A DNA stretch of 64,000 nt from Sphingomonas swuensis (lineage in GTDB: Bacteria > Pseudomonadota > Alphaproteobacteria > Sphingomonadales > Sphingomonadaceae): positions 2,316,001 to 2,380,000 of the forward strand of contig NZ_BAABBQ010000001.1 of the NCBI RefSeq assembly GCF_039538045.1, written 5' to 3'. Below the pieces are notes generated by a model, which saw only the letters and a list, made by a program, of their open reading frames with translations, was not told where the DNA came from and made no database searches. A program made the position numbers and the translations under genes. Of the stretch, positions 34,253 through 50,316 are shown in pieces (within the stretch, counting starts at the first letter, position 1; each line of letters opens with the position of its first letter).

Positions 34253-34435
34253 ATGACCCAGCCAGTTTCCCTTTTGAAGTCCGAGCAGGTGCGTCGCCAG
34301 ACGATGCTCCTGCGGCTGCAGCTGGCGATGGACGATCCACGCCTGACGCCGGAACTGCGGGCCCGGGTCGAGCTTGGTGCCCGCCGCCTGCGAGCCCTGC
34401 TCCGCCGCGAGCACGCCGCGTCGTTTCCGGCTTGA
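34253..34435 (+). CDS. Small helical hypothetical protein
   Basis: A 60-residue ORF rich in Arg, Leu and Gln (QTMLLRLQLAMDDPRLTPEL), predicted to be helical and basic, ending in HAASFPA. There is no strong Shine-Dalgarno and no recognised family. Its stop overlaps the -35 element of the trp leader promoter, so it is transcriptionally separate from the trp operon. Confidence 0.4.
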   Translation: MTQPVSLLKSEQVRRQTMLLRLQLAMDDPRLTPELRARVELGARRLRALLRREHAASFPA

Positions 34436-34460
34436 CCTGTAGGAGTTCAGCGGCTTTTGT
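34432..34460 (+). promoter_or_regulatory. Promoter of the trp leader/operon
   Basis: TTGACC at 34432-34437, a 17-bp spacer and TTTTGT at 34455-34460. The -35 is near consensus and the -10 weak. The predicted start (34466-34468) coincides with the ATG of the leader peptide, so the leader mRNA would be leaderless, which explains why no Shine-Dalgarno precedes it. Confidence 0.55.
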
Positions 34461-34467
34461 CGCCGCC

Positions 34468-34542
34468 ATGCTTCGCACGCCCTCCTCCTTGCTCGCTCGC
34501 CGCTGGTGGCGCTGGCAGGTCTCGAGCGGCGTGCCGGCCTAG
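34468..34542 (+). CDS. trpL: trp operon leader peptide
   Basis: A 24-codon ORF, ATG 34468 to TAG 34540-34542. It encodes MLRTPSSLLARRWWRWQVSS then GVPA, with three Trp codons (TGG 34504, 34507 and 34513) within four positions. Together with its place ahead of the DAHP synthase-trpE-trpG operon and the downstream hairpins, this identifies a trp attenuation leader. A Trp-rich leader of this kind (WWW in rhizobia) is known upstream of trpE(G) in other alphaproteobacteria. No Shine-Dalgarno lies at the correct distance. This ORF is short and easily missed. Confidence 0.85.
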   Translation: MLRTPSSLLARRWWRWQVSSGVPA

Positions 34543-34606
34543 AACGCTTTCCTCCCGGGCGTTCCAACTCCGACCCGCCGCCTTTCGGCCGGCGGGTTTT
34601 TCTTTG
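34533..34606 (+). terminator. trp attenuator: terminator and competing antiterminator
   Basis: Terminator: ACCCGCCG (34573-34580) pairs with CGGCGGGT (34590-34597), then TTTTTCTTT. Competitor: GCCGGCC (34533-34539), lying at the end of the leader ORF, is complementary to GGCCGGC (34587-34593), the 3' arm of the terminator; GCGGCG (34526-34531) can also pair with the 5' arm (34576-34581). A ribosome that reaches the TAG covers these and lets the terminator form. One stalled at the Trp codons leaves them free. A further hairpin GAACGC/GCGTTC spans 34542-34564. Confidence 0.75.
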
Positions 34607-34653
34607 TCCAGCGTGACAGCCCTGCCGGCCCCATCTCACCGACAGGAATCATC

Positions 34654-35667
34654 ATGATCATCGTACTGAAGCCCGAAGCCCCCACCGACTCCGCCGAGCG
34701 CCTGCTGCGCAAGATCGAGGATGCGGGGTTGAAGCCGCTGCACATGCCCGGCGCCGAGCGCGTGGTTCTCGGCGCGCTCGGCGACGAGCGTGTGCTGGCC
34801 GAGCTCGCCCTCGACAGCGATCCCGCGGTCGAGAGCGTCAAGCCGATCCTCGCCCCCTACAAGCTCGTCAGCCGCGAGCTCCAGGCGCACGACACCGTTG
34901 TCGACGTCGGCGGGGTCAGCATCGGCGGCGACCGGCTGGCGGTGATCGCGGGCCCCTGCGCGGTCGAGACTCCCGAGCAGCTCCACGAGACCGCGCAGGC
35001 GGTGAAGGCGGCGGGCGCGACCCTGCTTCGCGCCGGCGCTTACAAGCCGCGCAGCTCGCCCTACGGCTTTTCGGGCCATGGGCCCGAGGGCTTGCGGATC
35101 CTGCGTGAGGTCGGCGACGACCTCGGCCTGCCAATCGTCACCGAGGTGATGGACACCGCCGACGTCGCGCTGGTCGCCGACAGCGCCGACTGCCTCCAGA
35201 TCGGTGCCCGCAACATGCAGAATTTCGCGCTCCTCCGGGCAGTCGGAGCGACCGATCGCCCGGTGCTTCTGAAGCGCGGTCTCAGCGCCACCATCCAGGA
35301 GTGGCTGCTGGCCGCCGAATATCTGATGGCGGCCGGCAACTCGCAGGTTATCCTGTGCGAGCGCGGGATCCGGACCTTCGAGCCCGCGACCCGCAACACG
35401 CTCGATCTCAACGCGGTCCCCTACGTCAAGGGCAAGACCCACCTGCCCGTGGTGGTCGATCCGAGCCATGGCACCGGCGCGCGCGACCTCGTGCCCCCGA
35501 TGAGCCTCGCCGCTACCGCGGCCGGCGCCGACGGGCTGATGATCGAGGTTCACCGCGATCCCGCGGTCGCCATGTCGGATGGCGCCCAGTCGCTCTACCC
35601 GGCGCAGTTCGAGGCGCTGATGGCGGCGCTTCGCCCGGTTGCGGCGGCGGTCGGGCGATCGCTGTGA
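34654..35667 (+). CDS. aroF: 3-Deoxy-7-phosphoheptulonate synthase (DAHP synthase, type I-beta with N-terminal regulatory domain)
   Basis: A 337-residue enzyme condensing PEP and erythrose-4-phosphate, the first step of the shikimate pathway. The N-terminal ~70 residues are the ferredoxin-like/ACT-type regulatory domain seen in Thermotoga-type enzymes; the barrel has [32 protein letters not shown], the metal/substrate region [10 protein letters not shown] and VVDPSHGTG. It is the first structural gene after the trp attenuator and is coupled to trpE through GTGA, so its expression should respond to tryptophan. Confidence 0.95.
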   Translation: MIIVLKPEAPTDSAERLLRKIEDAGLKPLHMPGAERVVLGALGDERVLAELALDSDPAVESVKPILAPYKLVSRELQAHDTVVDVGGVSIGGDRLAVIAGPCAVETPEQLHETAQAVKAAGATLLRAGAYKPRSSPYGFSGHGPEGLRILREVGDDLGLPIVTEVMDTADVALVADSADCLQIGARNMQNFALLRAVGATDRPVLLKRGLSATIQEWLLAAEYLMAAGNSQVILCERGIRTFEPATRNTLDLNAVPYVKGKTHLPVVVDPSHGTGARDLVPPMSLAATAAGADGLMIEVHRDPAVAMSDGAQSLYPAQFEALMAALRPVAAAVGRSL

Positions 35668-37220
35668 AGGTCGAGGCGCGGGTGCTTGGTCGGCGGCTGC
35701 CGGCGGGCCAGGACCCGCTTGCCGCCTATCGCGCGCTCGGTTGCGGGGAGCCCGGGACGGGGCTGTTCGAGGCGCCCGACGGGCAGGTGCTGGTCATGGC
35801 CCGCGCCTGCGTCCGGGCCGAGGCGCGCGACGGCACGGTGGTGATCGAGGCGCTCAACGCCAATGGCGAGACGCTGCTCGAGGCGCTCGATTCGGCCGCG
35901 CTGGTCGAGCGCCGGACCGACCGCCTGACCCTCGCCTTCGCGTTGCCGAAGAGCGACGACGCAAGCGAACGGCTGCTCGGTGCGCAGCCGCTGCACGCGC
36001 TCCGCGCCCTCCTCTCGGCGGCAGCGGCGCCGTCGGGCGAGCCGTTCGGCGCGGTGCTGCTTGGGGTCGCGGGCTTCGACCTTGCCGGCTGGGGCGAAGC
36101 GATGCCGCCCGCGCCCGCCAGCGACTTTCCCGAGTTCGTCTTCTGGGTCCCCGACACGCTGCTGACCATCGCCCCGGGCGGCGCCGCTCGGCTGCTGTGC
36201 ACCGCCTTCGGCGCCGACGAGCGACACGCCCACGACGCGGCGCGAAGGCTTGAGGAGGGGTTGGCCAAGCTCGGCTCCTCCCTGTCGCGTAGCGATGGGG
36301 AGGTGCCTGCGCGAAGCGCTGACGGAGGGGCCCCTCCACTCGTCGCTTCGCGACCGGTCCCCCTCCCCACCGCCTCCGGCGGCAGGGAGGATCTCTTCAC
36401 CCCCGACCTCGACGATGACGCCTTCGCCGCCCTCGTCATCCGGCTCAAGCAGGAGATCGCCGCCGGCGAGGTCTACCAGATCGTTCCCAGCCGCACCTTC
36501 CGGGGCCCCTGCCCCGACCCGCTCGACGCCTATGCCCGGCTGCGGGCGGCGGAGCCGGCGAGCTACCGCTTCTTCGTCGCCGGGGACGGCTGGACTTTGC
36601 TCGGCGCAAGCCCCGAGACGAGCGTCCGCCTGTCGCCCGGCGGAGCGACGGGTCGCGTGGTCGAGGTCAAGCCGATCGCCGGCACCCGCCCGCGCGGCGC
36701 AAGCCCCGACGAGGACGACCGTCTCGAGGCCGAGATGCGGCTCGACGGCAAGGAACTGGCCGAGCACATGATGCTGGTCGACCTCGCCCGCAACGACGTC
36801 GCCCGGGTTTCCTTGCCCGGGACCCGGCGGGTGGCGAAGCTGCTGACGGTGGAGCGCTTCGCCCGGGTCATGCACCTCGTCTCCTCGGTCACCGGGATCC
36901 TCCGCCCCGGCTATGACGCCTTCGACGCGCTGGCCGCCTGCCTCAACGTGGGGACCTTGGTCGGAGCCCCCAAGATCCGCGCGATGCAGCTGCTCCGTGC
37001 GCACGAGGCGACCCGCCGCGGTCCCTATGGCGGGGCGGTCGGCTGGATCGCTGGCGACGGGCGGATGGACACCGCGGTGGTGATCCGCTCCGCCCTCGTT
37101 TGCGACGGCGTGGCCGCGGTCCGTTCGGGCGCCGGCGTGGTCCACGACAGCGTGCCCGAAGCCGAAGCGGCGGAGACCCGCGCCAAGGCCTCCGCCCTCC
37201 TCGGAGTACTCAGCGCATGA
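35664..37220 (+). CDS. trpE: Anthranilate synthase component I (TrpE) with in-frame palindromic insertion
   Basis: A 518-residue chorismate-utilising subunit of anthranilate synthase. The GTG at 35664 overlaps the DAHP synthase stop. The C-terminal chorismate-binding domain has [45 protein letters not shown] and [15 protein letters not shown], so the catalytic half is intact. Residues ~205-243, between the N-terminal regulatory half and the catalytic domain, are a Ser/Pro/Ala-rich linker encoded by a 116-bp palindrome (see repeat). This linker is dispensable-looking. The N-terminal Trp-feedback motif (LLES) is not clear. Its stop overlaps the trpG start (ATGA). Confidence 0.95.
   Translation: MKVEARVLGRRLPAGQDPLAAYRALGCGEPGTGLFEAPDGQVLVMARACVRAEARDGTVVIEALNANGETLLEALDSAALVERRTDRLTLAFALPKSDDASERLLGAQPLHALRALLSAAAAPSGEPFGAVLLGVAGFDLAGWGEAMPPAPASDFPEFVFWVPDTLLTIAPGGAARLLCTAFGADERHAHDAARRLEEGLAKLGSSLSRSDGEVPARSADGGAPPLVASRPVPLPTASGGREDLFTPDLDDDAFAALVIRLKQEIAAGEVYQIVPSRTFRGPCPDPLDAYARLRAAEPASYRFFVAGDGWTLLGASPETSVRLSPGGATGRVVEVKPIAGTRPRGASPDEDDRLEAEMRLDGKELAEHMMLVDLARNDVARVSLPGTRRVAKLLTVERFARVMHLVSSVTGILRPGYDAFDALAACLNVGTLVGAPKIRAMQLLRAHEATRRGPYGGAVGWIAGDGRMDTAVVIRSALVCDGVAAVRSGAGVVHDSVPEAEAAETRAKASALLGVLSA
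36276..36391. repeat. 116-bp nested palindromic element inside trpE
   Basis: Perfect 9-bp terminal arms TCCTCCCTG (36276-36284) and CAGGGAGGA (36383-36391). Nested inside are TGGGGAGG/CCTCCCCA (36296-36303/36362-36369), GCGAAGCG/CGCTTCGC (36311-36318/36344-36351) and a central 14-bp palindrome GGAGGGG-CCCCTCC (36324-36337). The whole can fold as one long hairpin. Its sequence style (GGGGAGGTG...CGAAGCGCTGACGGAGGGG) matches intergenic REP-like elements common in sphingomonads, here translated in frame. Confidence 0.85.
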
Positions 37221-37789
37221 AGCCCGTCCTCCTCATCGACAATCTCGACAGCTTCACCTTCAACCTGGTCGAGAGCCTCCAGCGGCTGGGTGCCGAGGTC
37301 GCCGTCCGGCGCAACAGCATCGCTGCCGATGCGGCACTTGAGGAAGCGCGGCGAATGAATGCGGTGATCATGATCTCGCCCGGCCCGGGTTCGCCGACCG
37401 AGGCGGGCTGCTGCCTCGAACTCATCGCCCTCGCCAAGGGCCGGGTGCCCGTGATCGGCATCTGCCTCGGTCACCAGGCCATCGTCGAGCAGGCTGGCGG
37501 GACGGTCGCCCGAGCCCCCGAGCCGGTGCACGGCAAGTCGATGCTGCTCGCCCATGACGGTGCGGGGCCATTCGCCGGTCTGCCGAGCCCGGTCCGCGTC
37601 GGCCGCTACCACAGCCTGTGCACCCGCGACCTTCCGGAGCGCTTCACCGTCCACGCGCAGGTGGACGGAATGGCGATGGCCTTCAGCGATCCGCAAGCAC
37701 TCCAGCTCGGACTGCAATTCCACCCCGAGAGCATCCTCACCACCCACGGCGAAGTGATGATGGCGAACGCGCTGGCGCTGTTCGGCTAG
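37217..37789 (+). CDS. trpG: Anthranilate synthase component II (glutamine amidotransferase)
   Basis: The 190-residue class I glutamine amidotransferase supplies ammonia from glutamine to TrpE. It shows [31 protein letters not shown], the nucleophile in [15 protein letters not shown] and the catalytic His-Glu pair in [13 protein letters not shown]. The ATG overlaps the trpE stop. trpD, trpC, trpF and trpBA are absent downstream, so this operon is limited to the commitment steps. Confidence 0.96.
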   Translation: MKPVLLIDNLDSFTFNLVESLQRLGAEVAVRRNSIAADAALEEARRMNAVIMISPGPGSPTEAGCCLELIALAKGRVPVIGICLGHQAIVEQAGGTVARAPEPVHGKSMLLAHDGAGPFAGLPSPVRVGRYHSLCTRDLPERFTVHAQVDGMAMAFSDPQALQLGLQFHPESILTTHGEVMMANALALFG

Positions 37790-38078
37790 GAGCGGATCGC
37801 GCCACGGGTTGATCGGCGGGCGCTTTCTGCTATTGGGCGCCTCGTTCCCGGCTTGCCGGAAACGCCGTCCGAGACAGTTGGTGGGCCTCGCGCCCTTAAT
37901 TTCCAGCCTAGACGGGGAAGAGAGTTTCAGGCGGGCCTGCCCCGCTCTGTCGTGCGCCGCTTCGTTCGCGCACGCGCCTCCCAACCCCACGGACATGAGC
38001 TCCCGGGCGCCCCCGCGTCCGGGTCATGAAGCCGGTCGTTCGCCCCTCGGGGCAGATGGCCATTTGTTTGGAGTTGGC
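37790..38078 (+). other. Leader region of rplJ-rplL
   Basis: 289 bp without a gene between trpG and rplJ. It contains a hairpin at 37994-38028 (CATGA...CCCGG / CCGGG.TCATG with a 3-nt asymmetric bulge), a possible site for L10 autoregulation, though a kink-turn signature was not clear. A promoter must also lie here. Confidence 0.5.
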
Positions 38079-38594
38079 ATGGATCGCAACGAAAAGGCGG
38101 ATCTGGTTGCCGAGCTGAAGCAGGTCTTCACCGAGACCAGCGTGGTGGTTGTCACCCGCAATCTCGGTCTGTCGGTGGCCCAGTCCACCGATCTGCGCCT
38201 GCGGATGCGCGACGCCGGAGCTCAGTTCAAGGTTGCGAAGAACCGTCTCGCCCTCATCGCGCTCGATGGCACCCGCTATCAGCCGATCGGCGAGCTGCTC
38301 AAGGGTCCGACGGCCCTCGCCACGTCCATCGATCCGGTGGCGGCCGCCAAGGTCGCCGTCGATTTCGCCAAGACCACCGACAAGTTCGAGGTTCTTGGTG
38401 GAGCGATGGGTGACACCGTCCTCGACCTCAACGGGGTCAAGGCGCTGGCGGAGCTGCCGAGCCTCGATGAACTCCGCGGCACCCTCATCGGCCTCATCCA
38501 GGCGCCGGCGAGCAAGATTGCCCGGACCATCAACGAGCCGGGCGCAATGCTCGCTCGCGTGTTTGGCGCCTATGCGGCGGCCGAAGCGGCTTAA
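38079..38594 (+). CDS. rplJ: 50S ribosomal protein L10
   Basis: The 171-residue L10 anchors the L7/L12 stalk. Features are the N-terminal [16 protein letters not shown], the RNA-binding globular domain ([11 protein letters not shown]) and the C-terminal helix that binds L12 dimers ([20 protein letters not shown]). The ATG at 38079 has GGAG just upstream; the earlier open frame belongs to leader sequence. It is followed by rplL 62 bp later. Confidence 0.98.
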   Translation: MDRNEKADLVAELKQVFTETSVVVVTRNLGLSVAQSTDLRLRMRDAGAQFKVAKNRLALIALDGTRYQPIGELLKGPTALATSIDPVAAAKVAVDFAKTTDKFEVLGGAMGDTVLDLNGVKALAELPSLDELRGTLIGLIQAPASKIARTINEPGAMLARVFGAYAAAEAA

Positions 38595-38656
38595 GGTTCT
38601 TCGTTTTTCTTATTGCACGACAATCTGGGGCCAGAGGCCCCGCACAGGAGTAGAAA

Positions 38657-39031
38657 ATGGCTGACATCAATTCCATCGTCGACCAGCTGTCGGCGCTCAC
38701 CGTCCTCGAGGCCGCCGAGCTCGCCAAGGCCCTCGAAGAGAAGTGGGGCGTTTCGGCCGCCGCTGCCGTCGCCGTCGCTGGCCCGGCCGCTGGCGCTGCC
38801 GCTCCGGCCGCTGAAGAGAAGACCGAATTCGACGTGATCCTCACCGGCGACGGTGGCAAGAAGATCAACGTCATCAAGGAGGTCCGCGTGATCACCGGTC
38901 TCGGCCTCGGCGAAGCCAAGGCCCTGGTCGAAGGCGCTCCGAAGGCCCTCAAGGAAGGCGTCAACAAGGACGAGGCCGAGAAGATCAAGAAGCAGATCGA
39001 GGAAGCCGGCGGCACCGTCGAGCTCAAGTAA
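38657..39031 (+). CDS. rplL: 50S ribosomal protein L7/L12
   Basis: The 124-residue stalk protein that recruits translational GTPases. The N-terminal dimerisation helix pair ([20 protein letters not shown]) leads to an Ala/Pro-rich hinge (~res 35-55) and the C-terminal domain with [20 protein letters not shown] and [18 protein letters not shown]. It is canonical in sequence and length. A terminator-like hairpin follows, so rpoB appears to be transcribed separately. Confidence 0.98.
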   Translation: MADINSIVDQLSALTVLEAAELAKALEEKWGVSAAAAVAVAGPAAGAAAPAAEEKTEFDVILTGDGGKKINVIKEVRVITGLGLGEAKALVEGAPKALKEGVNKDEAEKIKKQIEEAGGTVELK

Positions 39032-39077
39032 GCTTCTGCATCAGTTTCGCCGGTGTCTTGAAGCGCCGGTGATTGGG

Positions 39078-39108
39078 AAGGGCGGCTCCGCAAGGGGTCG
39101 CCCTTTTC
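39078..39108 (+). terminator. Terminator after rplL
   Basis: AAGGGCG (39078-39084) pairs with CGCCCTT (39099-39105) across a 14-nt loop, followed by TTCC. It lies 47 bp after the rplL stop. Confidence 0.55.
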
Positions 39109-39112
39109 CGTG

Positions 39113-39904
39113 TCAGGCGGGCATCGCCGCTGCCCTGCGCTCCTCGTCCACGGGCATCAGGCTGACACCCTTGCGCTCCGCAGCCCGCATCGCGGCGATC
39201 GCATTGGCACCGAAGATGGTGAGCGACAGGAAGCCGACGACGATGGCGTCGAACACCATGATCGCCCACACCAGCGGCTCGGGCCGGCCGATCGCGAACA
39301 GGCCGCCGTAGTGGAGCGCCATCAGCGGCACGACCCCGGCGATGATCAGTGCGACCGTGCGCCAGAAGCTGCCGTTCATGATGGCGACGGAGCGCAGCGG
39401 TCCGATCGCCGCATTGCCGAGCGACCAGGCGACCAGCCAGGCGGTGAGATAGATTCCGACCACCGTCTGGAACAGCGTCAGAAGCCCCTTCGCCCAGCTC
39501 TCCGCACTGCCGTTCAGGCCGATCACGGACCCGAGGGGCGGCCCGAACAGCGCCAGCCACTGCATCAGCGCGACCAGCGGAACGAACAGCGCCGCCCACA
39601 GCAGCAGCGCCCTCCCGTCTGGACGCCGGGCGAAGGCGGCGTCGCGCCCGCTCGCCACATAGCGGTACATCCAGTAGCTCGGCAGCGAGATGGCAAGCGT
39701 CTTCCAATAGCCCGCCATCATCCGGGCGCCGTCATTCTCCAGCGCGCGCGCCATGTCGGCGGACTGGTAGAGGCCGATGCGGACCTCGATGACATGCTGG
39801 GCGAACTCGAACAGCACCGGCACCAGGAACAGCAGCGGGCAGGCGAGCGCGAACGCCCAGGCACTGCCGTAGATGTCGCGCACGTCACGCCACAGGCTCT
39901 TCAT
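39113..39904 (-). CDS. Multi-pass membrane protein in XRE/DUF2975 operon
   Basis: A 263-residue protein with about six transmembrane helices (FALACPLLFLVPVLFEFA, LLLWAALFVPLVALMQWLAL, GIYLTAWLVAWSLG, TVALIIAGVVPLMALHYGG, AIMVFDAIVVGFLSLTIF) and an acidic/basic cytoplasmic tail. Its ATG overlaps the XRE gene stop (ATGA). No family assignment is certain; the context suggests a membrane protein whose level is set by the regulator. It is the third gene of the operon. Confidence 0.75.
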   Translation of the reverse strand: MKSLWRDVRDIYGSAWAFALACPLLFLVPVLFEFAQHVIEVRIGLYQSADMARALENDGARMMAGYWKTLAISLPSYWMYRYVASGRDAAFARRPDGRALLLWAALFVPLVALMQWLALFGPPLGSVIGLNGSAESWAKGLLTLFQTVVGIYLTAWLVAWSLGNAAIGPLRSVAIMNGSFWRTVALIIAGVVPLMALHYGGLFAIGRPEPLVWAIMVFDAIVVGFLSLTIFGANAIAAMRAAERKGVSLMPVDEERRAAAMPA

Positions 39905-40128
39905 TGATCGTCCCCTTCGTCGGCACCGGCTTCCCAGCGCAGGATGTCGCCCGGCTGGCAGCCGAGTTCGCGGCAGATCGCGGACAGGGTCGAGAAGCGG
40001 ATCGCCTTCGCCTTGCCGGTCTTGAGCACGTTGAGATTGGGCGCGGTGATGCCGATGCGCTGGGCAAGTTCGGCCTGCGTCATCCGCCGCTCGGCAAGCA
40101 GCCCGTCGAGATCGATGCGGATCGGCAT
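39901..40128 (-). CDS. XRE-family helix-turn-helix regulator
   Basis: A 75-residue Cro/CI-type HTH protein. The fold is seen in LAERRMTQAELAQRIGITAP, with recognition helix TAPNLNVLKTGKAKAIRFST and the closing SAICRELGCQPGDIL. This YdaS/YozG-like mini-regulator often pairs with DUF2975. Its start overlaps the DUF2975 stop (TGATG) and its stop overlaps the next gene's ATG. It probably binds the half-site cluster at 40645-40687 and controls its own operon. Confidence 0.92.
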   Translation of the reverse strand: MPIRIDLDGLLAERRMTQAELAQRIGITAPNLNVLKTGKAKAIRFSTLSAICRELGCQPGDILRWEAGADEGDDQ

Positions 40129-40634
40129 CAGATGGTCAGATCGGCTTCGGTGCGCAGGCGCGTGCCTTCGCGGAACACGCGGGCGAGCACGAACACCAGC
40201 AGGACCGCGACCCAGCCGGTGATGCCCGGTGACCAGCCCGACGTGCGCTCTCCAGCCGCCGTGTCGAAAGCAGTGGCGGCGATTCCGAAGCCGATGTCGC
40301 ACAGCTGAATGGCAAGCAGGCACCAGGCCACGACCCGCAGCCGCTCGGCATTGGCTGCCACGAACGGCTCGCCCTCCTCGACGGTGCGGAGGATGGCGAG
40401 AAGCCGGCGAAACAGAAGGTGCGCGAACAGCATGACCGGCGCGGCTATGGCGAGCAGCCAGCGCGCGCTCGCGAGCAGCAGGGGCAGGTCCATGCCGATA
40501 TTCAGCTTGCCGAGCGTCTCGAGGAATTTCGCTTCGGCCACAAAGGTATAGCCGAACAGCAGGAGCAACGGCACCCCGACAAGGAAATTGAGCACGACGA
40601 GTGCCCGAAGCACCCAGGTCGACACCTTCAGCAT
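40128..40634 (-). CDS. DUF2975 domain membrane protein
   Basis: A 168-residue protein with four transmembrane helices (ALVVLNFLVGVPLLLLFGYTF, LLAIAAPVMLFAHLLFRRLL, WCLLAIQLCDIGFGIAA, ITGWVAVLLVFVLARVF), followed by the DUF2975 ending FREGTRLRTEADLTI. The motif EEGEPFVAANAERLRVVAW is diagnostic. DUF2975 genes are almost always next to a small HTH gene, as here. Function is unknown; membrane-linked control of the regulator is a plausible model. It is first in the operon, with AAGGAG 9 bases from the ATG. Confidence 0.9.
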   Translation of the reverse strand: MLKVSTWVLRALVVLNFLVGVPLLLLFGYTFVAEAKFLETLGKLNIGMDLPLLLASARWLLAIAAPVMLFAHLLFRRLLAILRTVEEGEPFVAANAERLRVVAWCLLAIQLCDIGFGIAATAFDTAAGERTSGWSPGITGWVAVLLVFVLARVFREGTRLRTEADLTI

Positions 40635-40644
40635 CCAATCGACT

Positions 40645-40687
40645 CCTTACCGACTAACGGTAAGGTGCCTTATCGATAAGCGATAAG
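40645..40687 (-). promoter_or_regulatory. Operator cluster, five CTTAYCG/CGRTAAG half-sites
   Basis: CTTACCG (40646-40652), CGGTAAG (40658-40664), CTTATCG (40669-40675), CGATAAG (40674-40680) and CGATAAG (40681-40687). The first two form an 8-bp-arm inverted repeat (CCTTACCG...CGGTAAGG); the third and fourth form the perfect palindrome CTTATCGATAAG. The cluster lies 11-53 bp upstream of the DUF2975 start and covers its Shine-Dalgarno. Confidence 0.7.
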
Positions 40688-40719
40688 TCAAGCCGCTTTT
40701 AAATCGCTCCCCGAACGGC

Positions 40720-41103
40720 TCAGCCCGAAGGCTGGGCGTCGCCCTCCTGCCCACCCTTGAGCAGGCCCGGCTGGCTGGTCGTCCCGGTGCCCTTGTCGGG
40801 CGCGACCGTACCGTCCTTCCGGTTGGGGTTCTGGACGAGGTTCGGACGAGCCTGCACCGACGGAGGGACGGCCTGGCCGGCATCCGCTGCGCTCGGTGCA
40901 TCGGGCGCTCCGACCTGTGCCGCGCCGCCGATCGCCAGCGCGTTCTGCGGGTCGACCCCGTTCTGCACGGCGGACTCGACCGCATTGGCCGCACTGGGGT
41001 CCATCTGCGCGGTGGCGTTCAGGATGTTCTTGTCCGGGTCATTGGCTGCCGAGCCGCAGGCGGCAAGCAGGATGAAGGCGGGCGAGACGAGAAGGAGGCG
41101 CAT
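40720..41103 (-). CDS. Small lipoprotein of unknown function
   Basis: A 127-residue protein with signal peptide and lipobox ([11 protein letters not shown]), so it is a probable lipoprotein. The mature part is Pro/Gly/Asp/Gln-rich, low complexity and contains no known domain. The ATG at 41103 is the only sensible start. It is monocistronic, upstream of and opposite to rpoB. Confidence 0.8.
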   Translation of the reverse strand: MRLLLVSPAFILLAACGSAANDPDKNILNATAQMDPSAANAVESAVQNGVDPQNALAIGGAAQVGAPDAPSAADAGQAVPPSVQARPNLVQNPNRKDGTVAPDKGTGTTSQPGLLKGGQEGDAQPSG

Positions 41104-41443
41104 GGACGGGGCTTTCGGCTGTCGACGGGTGGCGTGGCTGGACCAATGCGCCCGCCCCGACTTGGTTGCCTTTCCCCTTGCGCTGAGCCCCTCCGACGCT
41201 ATATGCGGACCTCATCCGACAAACATACCGGCTCCGCCGCATGGCCATCCATGCGCCTGGGGCCTTTCCTGCCCTCTCCGGGACAGGGCCCGAACAGCGC
41301 GCGGGCCAAACGAATGGGAGAGAGTGCGGGCGCAGCGCCTCACACATTTCTCCGGCGAAAGCCGGAGCCCAGATCCTTGGTCCTCGCCGGTGCGGGGGCC
41401 TTGCGGGGCGGTCCGCCGTCCCGATCAAGCGCAGGGACGTTTC
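41104..41443 (+). other. Intergenic region upstream of rpoB
   Basis: 340 bp between the lipoprotein (-) and rpoB (+). It contains a candidate promoter at 41178-41205 and a repeat-like hairpin CTCCGGC-GAAA-GCCGGAG at 41350-41367, a motif frequent in sphingomonad intergenic DNA. Confidence 0.6.
41178..41205 (+). promoter_or_regulatory. Candidate rpoB promoter
   Basis: TTGCGC (41178-41183), 16 bp, TATATG (41200-41205). It is the best -35/-10 pair in the region; the resulting 5' UTR would be ~230 nt. Confidence 0.35.
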
Positions 41444-45613
<4,170 letters not shown>

Positions 45614-45617
45614 CCTG

Positions 45618-45727
45618 CCTTCTCCCCTCCCGCTCGCGCGGGAGGGGTCGGGGGTAGGCCCGTAGCCCGCCCCCAACGACATTCCCTCCCCTGGCCCCTC
45701 CCGCACGCGGAAGGGGAAAAGGAACGA
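45618..45727. repeat. GC-rich palindromic repeat between rpoB and rpoC
   Basis: Contains a perfect 10-bp hairpin CCCCTCCCGC-TCGC-GCGGGAGGGG (45624-45647), then a GTCGGGGG/CCCCCAAC arm pair, then a third CCCCTCCCGC...GGAAGGGG hairpin. It is of the same family style as the elements in trpE and after rpoC. Transcription of rpoC must read through it. Confidence 0.75.
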
Positions 45728-45735
45728 GAAAACTG

Positions 45736-50007
<4,272 letters not shown>

Positions 50008-50013
50008 GCGCCA

Positions 50014-50047
50014 GCCTCCCCTTCCGCCGTGTGCGGGAGGGGAGCCT
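50014..50047. repeat. Short palindromic repeat after rpoC
   Basis: CTCCCC (50016-50021) pairs with GGGGAG (50039-50044), with an inner CGC/GCG pairing, 10-35 bp after the rpoC stop. It is of the same GC-rich family as the rpoB-rpoC spacer. Confidence 0.55.
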
Positions 50048-50081
50048 GCCGGCCTCGGCCGGACCAAAGGCAGACAAAGAA

Positions 50082-50112
50082 AAACCCCGCTGGCTCGTCG
50101 CCGGCGGGGTTT
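50082..50112. terminator. Bidirectional terminator between rpoC and the entericidin genes
   Basis: A 13-bp stem (50082-50094 with 50100-50112) around a 5-nt loop. On the minus strand it is followed by TTTTTCTTTG, ideal for the entericidin genes; on the plus strand by TTTCTC, adequate for rpoC. It lies between two convergent transcripts. Confidence 0.8.
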
Positions 50113-50133
50113 CTCATGTCAGCCGTGGATGCC

Positions 50134-50274
50134 TTAGCGGCAGTTCTGGCCGTTGATCGTGTTCTCGGTGCAGTTCGCAGCCGAGTTGAGATCCTGAGCC
50201 GCGCCCCGAACGGTGTTGCAGGCCGCAAGGGCCAGCGAACCGCCGATCAGGGTCAGGGTCAAAAACTTGCGCAT
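50134..50274 (-). CDS. Entericidin-like small lipoprotein
   Basis: A 46-residue peptide reading MRKFLTLTLIGGSLALAAC, then NTVRGAAQDLNSAANC. The N-terminus is a lipoprotein signal ending in the lipobox LAAC; the mature NTVRGAAxDxNSxA motif is that of entericidin A/B family bacteriolytic lipoproteins. It has two extra cysteines near the end (NC and QNC) which the neighbour lacks. GGAG lies 9 bases before the ATG. Too short for automated calling; it is the second gene of a tandem pair. Confidence 0.85.
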   Translation of the reverse strand: MRKFLTLTLIGGSLALAACNTVRGAAQDLNSAANCTENTINGQNCR

Positions 50275-50316
50275 GGGTCTACTCCGTTAAACAACCGAAA
50301 CGACCCATGCCTCGGA

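Noticed and set aside
32857..34254. 1.4-kb upstream extension of the M16 peptidase frame
   Set aside because: The signal peptide and Shine-Dalgarno mark ATG 32856; the extension is antisense to two real + strand genes and has no domain.
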